64,000 bases of DNA. Source: Spirodela intermedia (lineage: Eukaryota; Streptophyta; Magnoliopsida; Alismatales; Araceae). The notes beneath the pieces are model-generated. The model did no database searches, was not told where the DNA came from, and saw only the letters and a list, made by a program, of their open reading frames with translations. Below, piece by piece: positions 39,181 to 62,936 of this stretch. The stretch spans positions 3,222,501 through 3,286,500 of the forward strand of contig LR746281.1 in assembly GCA_902729315.2 (NCBI GenBank). Direction: 5' to 3'. Each line of letters starts with the position of its first letter. The stretch's first letter is position 1. The translations under genes and the position numbers were made by a program.

Positions 39181-42100
39181 ATGGCGTCGACAGCTGAGGC
39201 AGCACAAAGCAGACAGCAGCAGGGAAGGCCAGGCGGGGCGCCGCCCCCGCCTAGAGCGGGGCCACCTCCCTCCGCTCGTCCCCGATTCGAGCCCGTAGAC
39301 CGTGAGAAGGTTCGTTCCTCTGCATCCCTTATTGCAATATTGTTTTTTAACCTCTTTAGATGACCGAACGTGGGCTGTTTCGTGGTCTTTTCACCTCGTT
39401 TTTATGTGATTACGTTGTTCTATATACGTTTCCGTTTTCTCTCAAGGTTTTAGGTGTCCGTTTATGGTTCAATGTTTGAGGCTTGGTGGATAGGAAGGCT
39501 CTTTTGGGAGATGATGTTGATACGACATCTTGGTTATCTCTTCCTTGCGGAGCAACGACATTCTTTTGTTGTCTCACTGCCTTCTGGGATATACCTGTCT
39601 TTGAACTATAGCGGTTTATAGTTCAGGTTGATATCGATTTGTATTTGACGGTTTATCTCCGTTTTATTTGGAAGCTATGACTTTAGTCTACATTCTCGCT
39701 GGAAGGACGAAATAGCTAATGGTAGGGAAAATATTTTCTTGTGAAACCAGTTCGATTACCGGAAAATATCCTGATATAAGGGAATCCTGTGGGTTTAATA
39801 TTTATGTAAGAACTGTCTTCCGTGGACTCCTCCCAAAGCCTCAACACCCTGAAGGTCTCCGTAGTTATCATCGATATGAAGGCTAATCTTACTCATTAGA
39901 CCCAGACTGAGACTTTAAGGGTAGATTCAGAGCTTGACACGTTGGTGGCCAGAAGTCAAACCCTATTTCGCCTAGTCAAAGTATAGAAAAACAATAGATT
40001 TCAGTATTTATGAAAGATGCCAAATCTGTGGCTAAAGTCAGTCAGTTAGTAGTGATGGTTCTCACAAAAAGTACAGGTGAAATATGAATTCTGATAGAAT
40101 CTATAGCATACTGAGATATAATGACGTTCAAGGTTTCACATACCCTAATGTATAGATTGCATTATCTGTCCTGCGTTGGTGTGTCTTCATTGAGAATGTG
40201 ACAAAGGGGACGATATAAGGCTGACCTAATAATAGGCTGGAAAAAAATTATGGTGCTATTATTCCTTATGATAATGAATCATGTTCAATCATCTCCCACA
40301 TGCTAGCCGAAGACCACACTTCTATGGATCTGGGCGAATAACTTTACCACACCTAATGAATGACAAAGGGGGACATTGTTGGCATAAATGTCTTTTGTAG
40401 AAGGAATTGTGTTTTTTATTTCTTTCATAAAATGTTAATATTCACTTCCTGAGGGGGACATTCGCCAAGAACAAGACCCGATTTGTATTCCAAAACTCTC
40501 AGACTTTTGATCTTTGATCAAAGAAGAACATCTTTGGCTGTCCACTCTAAAGAACCAATGTCAGTATCCATTCAATCTTTGGTTCTATTTATATTCATTT
40601 GGAAAAGCTTAAAAGACTGCTCATTTGACTTAACTTTATTCTGCAACTGCTCCAATATTTCACATTATTTGACCGTTTGATGATAGTGCATGCTTAGCTC
40701 TCAACTCCAGATAGTATCATCTTGATCGTGTGTACTTTGAGCGACATTCAGTAGTGGACGAAATGTTTGTTTCTTATGGTGATCTCAGATAACTTTTAGA
40801 GGGACAGGGTTAGTTAAAATTGTAAGGCAAGTTGATGGTTGGAAACCTACTCTCATGATTTATTGTTGAAACTCAACGAATCAAAGTTTAGCTGCTTTTT
40901 GAAACTCTTGAGTAGGACTAGAAAGCAGGGAGAAGTACACCACAATCATATGCAATTTCCATGGGTTGTATATCAGCTGAGAGATGACGGCCATTTTTTT
41001 CCTCAGCTAACTTCATACTAGAACATCCTCATGAAGTACATATCACCTGAGCACAGTGTAACTGTTTAATAGGCTTTTCTCTATTTTTTTTCTTGGTGAT
41101 TTAATATTTTCTTCTACGTTATGATTGATCTCTCCTAGAATAGGGCTTTTGTAGGTTGATGATATGTCTGTTTTTGTGGCGCTCTAAGAGATCTTATCTT
41201 CTAACACCATTTTTTGACTTGTTCCATATAATGGCTAGGTTTTCAGCATCGTCATCAGTTCCGTAGATAGAATTTTAAAAAAGTAGCAGGCACTGCTTCT
41301 CGGATTTGCTCTTTAATTTTGGTGATGGTTGATTGACTTAGAAGGTTTCTTCTTTAAGGCTTATGTTCAACAAAACGCTGTTGAAGTCCATTCCCAATGG
41401 TCTGTGAGGAAATTTAGTGGTTTCGAATAATTTCTACAACAAGGACGATGTTTCTGTCGTGATAAAGTAGCATAATGTCTGTTTTAGTGATGCTGTTATC
41501 ATACATAGTGTTTAGGCAAGTGACAGTTTGTTTACTTTTTAGTTCTTTAAACTCGTTCTTCACACTAAGGCAATTTTGTACTTCTTTTTAGATTTTTTGC
41601 AAATGGTGTTACCATGAATTTTTCCTTTTTAACTATTGTTACTAGAACATTTAAACTTCGTTCTGACATTCACCTTAAATCTCATGTTGCGTTATTGCCT
41701 ACATATTGCAGACGTGCCCTCTATTGCTTCGAGTTTTCACTAAGGTACTTGCAGCTTCTTCAAGATTGATTTACTGATGGATCATTCAGGTGCACGATTT
41801 GAAACAAAATCAGTTGTATGACGTCTATTTTGATTACGTGCATCCTCGTATTTCCAGACAATTAGCTAGATTGTGTTGAGAATTCACTCTGGCAATTTAC
41901 TGCGTGGCTTTATATGAAAGCTGCAGTAGGTATATGGTCCTTATTCTGCTAAGAAAAGGAGGCTCCATGAGAAGTATGACGTCGCACTGTAGACGTTTTG
42001 CCAATGATTGTGCTCAGTTCCTCAAATTTCCTATGTATTGTAATGGAGAGTCACAGAAAGGGAAATTTCTGTAACTAGGGTCTTGGTGGCCTTTACTGTT

Positions 42101-45100
42101 ACTATGGTATTTCCACCTAATGAGCCATTATCTTGAGGCATTTTCTTTGAATAACTTTTTTTATATTCTCATTCCATTTATAGTAAATGGTGGCTTTAAG
42201 AATGTAAACTGAGGGTAAAAGGAATTGCTTTCATGTCTTAAAATCTTGTAGATGGAACAACATTTATGTTTTCCTTTTTGGGTCTTTTCTGTAAAGGATT
42301 AAGAACTGTCTTGTGGAAAGTAGAAATGTTTCTATTGCGAACCCCATTTGCTTTTTCGTGCTATGATTCATTCCTTCTGTGAAAATGCGTTAAGGCTGGT
42401 TCTATGCTGAATTGTATTCTCAGCTTACGCCTTATTACTCATGCCATGTCTTTTTCTATGCTAAACAAGTAAAAGGTTAACTACTATTGACTTTGAGAGG
42501 TCGTGGGAAAAACTCAGAATTTAAGTTTTCTTCGTGAAGTATCTACATGTTGAAGAGGGTGTCAACTTATTTTAAGTAAGGGCAATAGACCAATTCCGAT
42601 GGTTCAACGTGTTGGTTGAGGAAAATGACAGGAGGAAGGTCGTCCATCTATAATCTGTGACAGATCTTGGATTATGCTTCTAATTTAAGTGTTGGGTGGA
42701 AGGGTTGACTTTTTTGAACGAAATATGTTGGGATTAGTCCATCGCCAATGTCTTTGTTCCCCCCATGTTATTGGTGTGGTCTTCAGGATCCCTCCTTTCT
42801 CTATCTTCAGAGGGGCTTGTCATGTGTGATTGTGACTGAGTTAGGGTTTTCTTTCACAATGTGAGGATCACTGTCATCCCTTTCAAGAGGTTCTCAGGTG
42901 ATCTTCCTCATTCTCTTTATTGTATTCAATACAACAGGGTTGCAATAATTTCATGGCCCTCATTTGCTGGATAGACTCAGGCAATTACGCTTTTTGGAAG
43001 CTTTTCCTTATTCAAACCAATACAGCAGACCCGCTTAACAACATGCAATTAGTTGGCCAATTTTCTTTTTGCTAGCTTGCTAATGAGCAGGACACTCTTC
43101 CAAACAAGAGCAGATATCAGCCACCGCGTCCAAAAAATGATATTTTATCTCCTTCTTGGTTCTTTTCGAACATTCATTTTTCTTGTCTTTCATAGATTGG
43201 TGGTCACCATGCAAAGGAGGAATTTGCCATTAGAGGGAAGGAACCGAAAGATGAAGTCCAGATTTACACCTGGATGGATGCAACTCTTCGAGAGCTGACA
43301 GATTTGGTAACAACCGTTTCCTCCTTTTCCATTGATTTTAGGTACTGGTTCGGCAGCTGACAGATTCGTTTTCAGGTGAAGGAGGTTGCTTCTGCTGCAA
43401 GGAGAAGGGATGCAAAACTATCATTTGCGTTTGTGTACCCTGATAAGCAGGGACGCTTTGTGGTCAGACCGGTAAGAACACATCTGTCATGTTTCGGATT
43501 TGCCAAGCATTTTCGTTCTTGTTGTTACAAGTTTCATGAAGATTGCTATGCACATAACGCACTCCTCAAATATGAAGGAAGATGTTTTAGTTGCTTGTAT
43601 CTAGCAATGAATCGTCCACGCTCATCTCTGGGGATAGGTAATGTAGGGAGCCAAATATCTATTGTTGGTTTTGGATCAAGGAAGGTGTCTGCATGGCTGC
43701 AGCTTCAGGTTGATCTCTTGTTTTTGTATGCAAAGGTGAAAGTAGCAGTAGCAGCGTTATATTTTCAGGGTTGTTGGTGTTCAGAATTATTGGTTCAGAT
43801 TGAAATCGGCCAGCTTTCTCATCCGTTATTATATCATTGATCAAAACGGATGAATATCGAAAGAAATGTATACTAAAATAAATGGGTTTTTGTGCTTTGC
43901 TCATGATGTAATATGTTTAGTCTAAGTATCATGAAAATTTGTTTTCTATTTCCTTTTAACAGTTTCACTAATCGATCTGTTAGGAATGTGTAGTAGTCTT
44001 CGGTGATCTGAATCTCACGATTTGATAGCCGACTCCAATGCTTATAAAACCTAGATGCCCTCTTCTAGGGCCACAACTTGTGGGATGTTAAATTATTTCC
44101 TTTTTTGTCTATTTTGTAGAAACGATCAGGGCCGTGTGTGATTCAGACAATGAAATAGTCTGCCAACTTGATAGGAACTCGACTCTGGAATTTACTTAAA
44201 TTACATATAAAACCCTATGCCTTTAGAAAGTTTTCAAAAAAGGAAGGAAAAGATTGGAAATTGATGGATCTCACTTGGATCAGATGATATATTTCGAGAC
44301 TGATGTGAAACTCCAGTGGAAGACAAGACCTAGGCGAAGAAGAACAGAGAAAACGTGGGGAATAGGTTTGTAGCTCTTCATAGGAAGAGCTGAAAAGAGA
44401 TAAGAAGCAAGAGAAAAGAAACAAGTGGCTTTCTTGATTTGGAAACTAATTGAAATGTCTACGTTTAATGTTTTGACTTGGGTAAGTTTGCTATTTTTGG
44501 ATTCGTTTTCCCAATCGAATCTTCTCAGGCATTGCAATGACTCCCCTGTATCCATGACCTGGTCCTGATTTGTCAACGCTGCATACGAATAGTCCACACT
44601 TTCCAAGCTTCAAAAGTCAACTGTAATCACAAGGCCCATATCAGCTATCAGTCATCTCGTTTTCATTCTCATTCTCATTCTCAGACACGGGAAGATTTCC
44701 AGAATATAGACTGGTTCCTGTCATCTCATGTTGCATTATCCATATTTTTTCCATTAATTAGTTCCTGTAAGTGACCACAATGGTTCTTATTCCATTTTTA
44801 AACTGCCACAAGCTTAAATCATAAAGCTTATAATAGGTATAAGTTATCCAGTTGGCCTCGCCTCCTACCCCTGCTTGCTATCATAAGCTGCTCCGTCGAC
44901 TAACCTCGGCTCTGACTTTGTCTGCAGGTCGGCATGACTTATTCGTACCCTGGAAATGGGAGACGACAAGACGACATGAAGACCTTGGCCGAGCTGGGCT
45001 TTCAGGCACGTTCAACCTAATCATTTCCCCAATATCGATCTGTTCATTAATTAGCCCATATATTCGCTCATCAATCTCTCATCTTGGTTTTTCTCTAGAT

Positions 45101-45131
45101 TGGAGACTATTTGGACGTGGGCATCCTGTAG
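39181..45131 (+). CDS. SAP18: SAP18, histone deacetylase complex subunit, 159 aa
   Basis: Exons are 39181-39309, 41712-41744, 43196-43306, 43376-43471, 44928-45005 and 45099-45131 (480 nt). After a Gly/Pro/Gln-rich N-terminus comes the conserved core: RFEPVDREK, TCPLLLRVFTK, GGHH, RGKEPKDEVQIYTW, LRELTDLVKEV, ARRRDAKLSFAFVYPD and finally LGFQIGDYLDVGIL. This is the ubiquitin-like fold of SAP18, which works in Sin3/HDAC repression and, with an acinus- and SR45/RNPS1-type protein, in the ASAP complex on spliced RNA. Length fits the family (about 150-160). The last intron (45006-45098) starts GC, not GT; reading through would add four residues and a stop and lose the conserved C-terminus. An in-frame upstream ATG at 39130 would add 17 residues, but the family usually starts near 39181. 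Introns total about 5.5 kb. Confidence 0.96.
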
Positions 45132-45415
45132 AGGCCCGTGGGTGGGAGCAGGACATCTCTCGCTGCTTCGGTTCTTCAGAAGCCTACAGCTGACTTTAGC
45201 CCTTGCGTTGACAAACTAGTATCTGTAGAATGTCAACTCATGATAGTGGGTTGACCCAGTCTGTCTGCATCGCGGTACCATGTTTTAGCATAAATGCTCG
45301 ATGAAACCTACTACAGTCAGAGGAGTAATGAGTTGAATGGGTAGATTCCGTTTTGATTATTTGAAGGGCAATTCAGTCAATTCACATGAGATATGTCAAG
45401 AACAGGGTTTGCAGC

Positions 45416-45421
45416 CACGTG
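45416..45421 (+). promoter_or_regulatory. G-box/ABRE-like element upstream of phosphoglucomutase
   Basis: CACGTG in the context GCCACGTGTCG, about 360 bases before the phosphoglucomutase start codon. The same 11-base string occurs at 2192-2202 before the PPR gene. Further ACGT cores follow at about 45518 (cacgtgg) and 45552 (ccacgtca). Confidence 0.45.
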
Positions 45422-45646
45422 TCGCTAGGATGAGCCATCTGCGCCGTCGAATGATAATCTCTGGGGGCCCGAAGCCCCGTGAGTGAGAGCAACCAGAGAG
45501 GTCGTATCCCCGGCGCACGTGGGGTTTGGTCGAGGGAATCGTCCAAGTTGCCACGTCAGATGAGCAGGTGATTGGACTGGGACCCCACGATCGTCTTAAA
45601 CGGCCGAGGTTCAGACATGTGGCAAGCTAGGTGGAGGGGGTTCAGT

Positions 45647-45656
45647 TATATCAAAG
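45647..45656 (+). promoter_or_regulatory. possible TATA box of phosphoglucomutase
   Basis: The string ttatatcaaa lies about 135 bases before the start codon, between G/C-rich flanks. It is the only TATA-like site close to the gene. Confidence 0.4.
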
Positions 45657-45781
45657 CATCTCCGCCACCCTCCACCCGTTCGCGATTTCCGCTGATCGCT
45701 GCCCGCGGTTGAGTTCACTTGCCGATACTCGTCGTTGCAGGGGGAGGGAGTAGGAAGGGGGTAGGCATAGGGATTTGACGA

Positions 45782-58360
<12,579 letters not shown>

Positions 58361-58439
58361 TTAAAACTTTGAGAGACCATAATTTTATGAGGGCATAATA
58401 TAAAAATTATCAATTAATTTCAAATCCATCCTTGGAAAT

Positions 58440-59190
58440 TTGAGGATTATTTTGCCGAGCTTCCATTTTTTAATTTTTCGGTGACAAAGCTTGTAGAGGT
58501 ATATTTTAGTTTCACCCCAATGAAACGAGGATCATTTCAGAGCACTACCACTTTAGAAATTTTGCATGAATGTACATTCTAAGGTAGTCTCTTATAAAAT
58601 TGAGGATTTTAGTTAGACCATCATTGTATAGCATCGAAATATTTAACCCCATCTCGGTACATTTATAATTACCCCTCTCAAATATTGATGATAAAAAAAT
58701 TCAAATCAACTAGAATAAAAATAAATTCAAACCTTGTAAATTGAGGGCTGTTTTCAATAATTTTTATGTGAGAAAACTTTTGAGACATATTTTAGTTATA
58801 CCCCCCTGTAAAGGAAATGATTCATTTAGTGTACCACTGTCTTATAAATTTTTGCATGTGTATATTCTAAAATATTTCCCTATAAAATTAGGATTCTCAT
58901 GTCAGCTACTATCTTAAAATATTTAGAAATTTCCCCATAAAATTAAGAGTTCTCCCTCATAAATTTGAAGATTCTTCAATCATACTATCAAATTGAATTA
59001 TATCTAATATATTTCAATTATATCTTTATAAAATTGAAGACTATTTTGCAATATAACAATTTTATAAATTTTAGGTACCAAGACTTTTTTATGTATAATT
59101 TCATCTATGCCCCTATAAATTTTTGATGATATTTATGATGCATAATCATTTTGAAAATCTTGCATGAACTTCGTGTCTCTCTATATTCTA
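58440..59190 (+). repeat. diverged tandem array, ~300-bp period, three units
   Basis: Units start near 58440, 58740 and 59033. Each repeats the same order: a (t/a)ttga.g(a/g).t.ttt block; then 'tagaggtatattttagttt.acccc' or a decayed form; then 'aaattttgcatga' or 'aatttttgcatgtg'; then 'tattctaa' with 'tataaaatt.ag.att'. Identity is low, so the array is old. No coding sense is seen. Confidence 0.65.
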
Positions 59191-60300
59191 TGTAATTGAA
59201 AAAAACATATCAAAAGAACAATGAAGGTTTTTAACTTAAGTGGAGAAACTTAGTAAGATATACATTTCGGGTGATAAGGTATTAATTTTTCATGCTCAAA
59301 TATAGTACAAGCTCTATTTCAGCCCAATTCAAATGGATTAGAGGCCCTAGATGTGTGAAGACATAATTCAGCCCAAATTTAGTTCTAGATGATCTAGTAA
59401 GAGATTAGTACATTTGTTAAGAGTCCAAATTTCAATTGCCACGTTTATTGTTAACCACATTTTATTATGTAAAATAATCCCTCTATTATTTAGGACATTC
59501 TTATTCATTAAGGACATTTTAATAGAATCACCCTTTCCTTAAGGGTATTCTAACAAAGCCCCCTCTTTTCTATGTTATTTATAACTAGATTTTTTCCTAT
59601 AGAAAGGTCTCTTTTGTAGCCCTAGGTTCATTAGAGTTTACTTTTATCAATACCACAAAATTTAGCTCTTTTGACCTTCTTCTTTTTCCTATTGGATTAT
59701 ATTATCCCTATGGATTCAAGGAAATTATTTTGATTCTTTTGGAATCAAGATCAAGTCCTTGTTGACTCAAGGGTTGAGTTTATTTTGATTTTTCTAACAT
59801 CATATGTAGCCTGAATCTTTTCTTCTTCTACTTTGATGTTTTCTACATTTATAATATATCCTTGAAACCCTAAGTTTGAAGTCATAAATTTACACTTATT
59901 TAAATTAAATAAATAATTTATTTTCTGTTCAAAGTGCCAAATAATTCATTTTTGTCGATCATCATAACTTAATCTTCTTATGTTCTAATCTGCAGAAAAA
60001 ATCAATATTATTTATTAGGCGTAAAATAAATTTTTCATCATTCTAGTAGAAAAAGTGATGATTATTTCTACCCAAATGAGTTGCATCTAAATCATATTGT
60101 CATAATTTACCCAAAATAAGATGGCATGCATCTACTTAAATCGCAACACAATAAATTTCATTAAAATAAAATTTTCTCATTTCTCATAGAGAATTTATTG
60201 GTATCAAGATTTTATGAATCATAAACTTGAAAGTATGAATAATAAAAAAATAATATCTAGTGTCATGATATTCTGGTATACTCTTTGAAGTACTTGACTA
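59191..60300 (+). other. AT-rich DNA, possible 5' flank of a gypsy fragment
   Basis: There is no coding sequence. The part at about 59570-59880 (repeated 'gactcaagg', 'ttagagtttacttttatcaata') reads like the R/U5 zone and leader of a plant gypsy LTR. I find no second copy in the window to prove it. Confidence 0.35.
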
Positions 60301-60309
60301 ATATGAATG

Positions 60310-61500
60310 ATGTTTCAAGGCACACATTTGACCTACCTAGTTTTAATGGCCACTTGAAAATAGAAGAATTCTTAGATTTGATTTCAAAAGTTGAAAGAGT
60401 TTTTGAACATATGAAAATTCTTAAAGATAAACATTTTAATCTAGTGCACATAAATTGAAATGTAGATAATCTATGTAGTGGGATCAAAGTCACGTGTTAG
60501 AGCAAGAAAAGATTAAATGAAGAATTGGTATAAAGTGAAGAAATTCTTAATGTATATATTTCTTCCCCCAGAGTATGGACAAATTTTATATTAGTGGTAT
60601 CAAATTATCTATAGGGAAGTAGATATGTGATAGAATATACTGAGAAATTTTATAGACTACCTTTTATAGTTGAATTAACTAATTTTGAATCTTATATGAT
60701 ATTCAAATTAGTAAGTAAACTATCACAAAAATTTTAAGAAAAAGTAGTGGTACATTCATTTTTGAAGTTAAATGATGTTGGTTATGACATCTAAATATAT
60801 TGAAGCTCTATTAGAGAAATAAAATAGAAAATTCTCATAGTTCTTTTGAAAGATCAAAAATTTTAACTATACCAAAATCAAATCAATCTATTCCTAGTGG
60901 CAAAAATTATTCATACAGAAATTCACATGTGCTTAATATTCCTAAATGTTACAACTATAATGAAGAAGTTCATAAATTGAATGCTTGTTCAAAATGTGGT
61001 GCTGTGAATTTCACAGAGACAATTGATGAAGATGACCTTGAGGTTGGTGAAGACCATAAAGAAATCCAAAAAAACATTTTGGAGAGTAAAGAACAAAATA
61101 AATTTTGTCACTCTCTAGTTATACAAAGATTGATGGACACAACAAGAAAGAAAGACCCTCTTGAAAGTCATAATGGGTTCAAAACAAAACACATTGTTAA
61201 TAGGAATGTATATGATGTCATTATTAATTTTAACAATAGTGAAAATATTATTTCTTCAATAATCGTATAGAAATTATGACTGAACACAGAAAAATATCTA
61301 GATTCATAAAAACTTAGTTAAAGGATTCAAAAACCAAAGTTATAGAGACATATTTAGTAAAATTCTCGATAGTAGTATGATCCATGTATGAGGAGACTTA
61401 TCCTTATGGTTTATCTCCAGAGGATCATTTGAGCAGACTGTCCTCAAAAAATATTATAAGAGCAGAAAATGGCCATTTTAGTATGGTTAAATCCATACAT
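60310..61500 (+). pseudogene. Ty3/gypsy gag and protease-region fragment
   Basis: In the + strand, 60310-60450 reads HTFDLPSFNGHLKIEEFLDL then VERVFEHMKILKDKHF. This is the start of the retrotransposon gag domain typical of plant gypsy elements. After several stops, gag continues near 60640 (YTEKFYRLPF). The open part 60929-61270 holds a decayed zinc-knuckle zone (CYNYNEEVHKLNACSKCGAVNF), an acidic linker, and the block that normally carries the protease active site (VIINFNNSENIIS), where the catalytic Asp-Ser-Gly is gone. No reverse transcriptase follows, so this is a truncated dead copy. Confidence 0.8.
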
Positions 61501-61839
61501 TCCATTTATAAACTATTAAAATAATACTACGTCTTTTTTACATTTATGATTTGGTCTAGTCTTTGAAGTACCCTGCGATGGAGAGAGATGCTCATGTGCC
61601 CTCATGGGCCTGTTGGCCATGGGCATCTGCCCATGCCCAATAGACGCTGCTAAACGCTTGCATGTAAGGATCTGAGGTTGCACGTAACCCTGATGAACAG
61701 ACACGTCGGACCACATATGCGGAATACTCCCCAATAGGCTCCCTCCCTCTTAGGAATCCTCTTCTTAATGGCCTCTCTCGTTCTTCCGCTCAGTCCATCG
61801 AGAAGAGCGTGTCTTTTAGGGAGAGGGACGGCAGGACGG

Positions 61840-61874
61840 GGGGAGAGAGGGAGGGAGAGGGAGAGAGGGAGAGA

Positions 61875-61926
<52 letters not shown>
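61840..61926 (+). repeat. (GA)n microsatellite
   Basis: GGGAGA-type imperfect repeats pass into a perfect GA run from about 61879 to 61926. The minus-strand Ser/Leu/Pro frame here is a product of the repeat. Confidence 0.95.
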
Positions 61927-61929
<3 letters not shown>

Positions 61930-62296
61930 TGACCTTGGAAAGAGAAAGCTAGGTGGTATAGGAAATGGGCTCTGGACTTCTGTACCGAATAAGCCTGGAC
62001 TGGCCTGCCTCACGGCAGTTGTAAGAGCCGCGATATGAACCCAAACTTCATTGTTTATGACGGATACCTTGAATTCAGCCTGTGGTCGGGCCTGAGCTCT
62101 TTTGAGAAAACATCTCCGGTCGGGGCCGAGCTGGACCCCATCCTTTACAATATGAAGGGACCCAACCGTCAGGCTGGTCAGCTGGACGTGGCTTACGGAG
62201 AAGCCCGTTATTTCGCCGGGCCTGAGCTTCTCAGACTCAGCCCTCTCCGTCGCTGACCGTACAGCGCCGTCGAACCTTCCGGCATTTTCTTTTGCC

Positions 62297-62794
62297 TGAC
62301 GTCAACGCGTGTGCAGCTGATCTACCCCTCTTCGGAGGAAACGGATACATGACGTCGAGAATACCAAGGGGAGATGAAGGAAGAGAATGGCTAACCTGTG
62401 GGCATGACTCCTTTCTACGGCGGTTTTCGTCTCTCTACCCCTTTCTCCGTAAGTAACCAGAGTCGCCGTACCCTCTCTCTCTTCTCTCTCTCTCTCACTA
62501 ACTCACACTCTCGCTCTCGGTCGAAGTAGCTGTGCCCCAGGCTAGTTTCATCCTCTCAAACGTCCAGCCCGAAACATTTTTTGCAGTGTGCTTTTTCTGG
62601 GACTGAATTATATTCACGTTTAGAGGATACATGAAGGGCACTTTTACCATCACTGGAACGCGCAAAAGTTACAGTAGTGGTTTAGGGCTGGTGAGGTCAA
62701 ACCTGTGGGAGGCCGAGAATGTGACGTATGGTCGTCGAGAGTGGCGGAATATGTCGAGGGTGGAAGAACGCTGTCGATGACGTCCCTAATGACG
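62297..62794 (+). promoter_or_regulatory. cluster of TGACG (as-1/TGA-type) elements
   Basis: TGACG cores occur at 62297 (palindrome TGACGTCA), 62350 (TGACGTC), 62722 (TGACGT), 62778 (TGACGTC) and 62790 (TGACG). All are within 640 bases of the oxidase start codon. TGACG is the binding core of TGA-class bZIP factors, which act in salicylate and oxidative-stress responses. The site count is seen in the sequence; the regulatory role is inferred. Confidence 0.5.
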
Positions 62795-62936
62795 AGCGTT
62801 CTTGGGAGAGGAAATTCCGAAGGCACCCCTGATGTGTTGCAATAAAAGATCGCCGCCGTTGAGCCTTTCTCTCTCAACGGCCTCGTCCCCTACGGTCTCC
62901 TTTTTCTTCGACATTCTTGTCTGTTTGCAGCTGACG

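Larger units (their letters stand above)
61516..62936. other. intergenic and upstream region of alternative oxidase
   Basis: The stretch holds a GA microsatellite (61840-61926), an unrecognised open frame at 62035-62256, and a CT-rich tract (62473-62496). TGACG-type elements lie upstream of the oxidase and are listed separately. No other gene is supported. Confidence 0.5.

Noticed and set aside
61816-62013. Minus-strand Ser/Leu/Pro repeat peptide
   Set aside because: Pure translation of the GA microsatellite.
62035-62256. 73-codon frame upstream of the oxidase
   Set aside because: No family resemblance, and no exon on either side with compatible phase.
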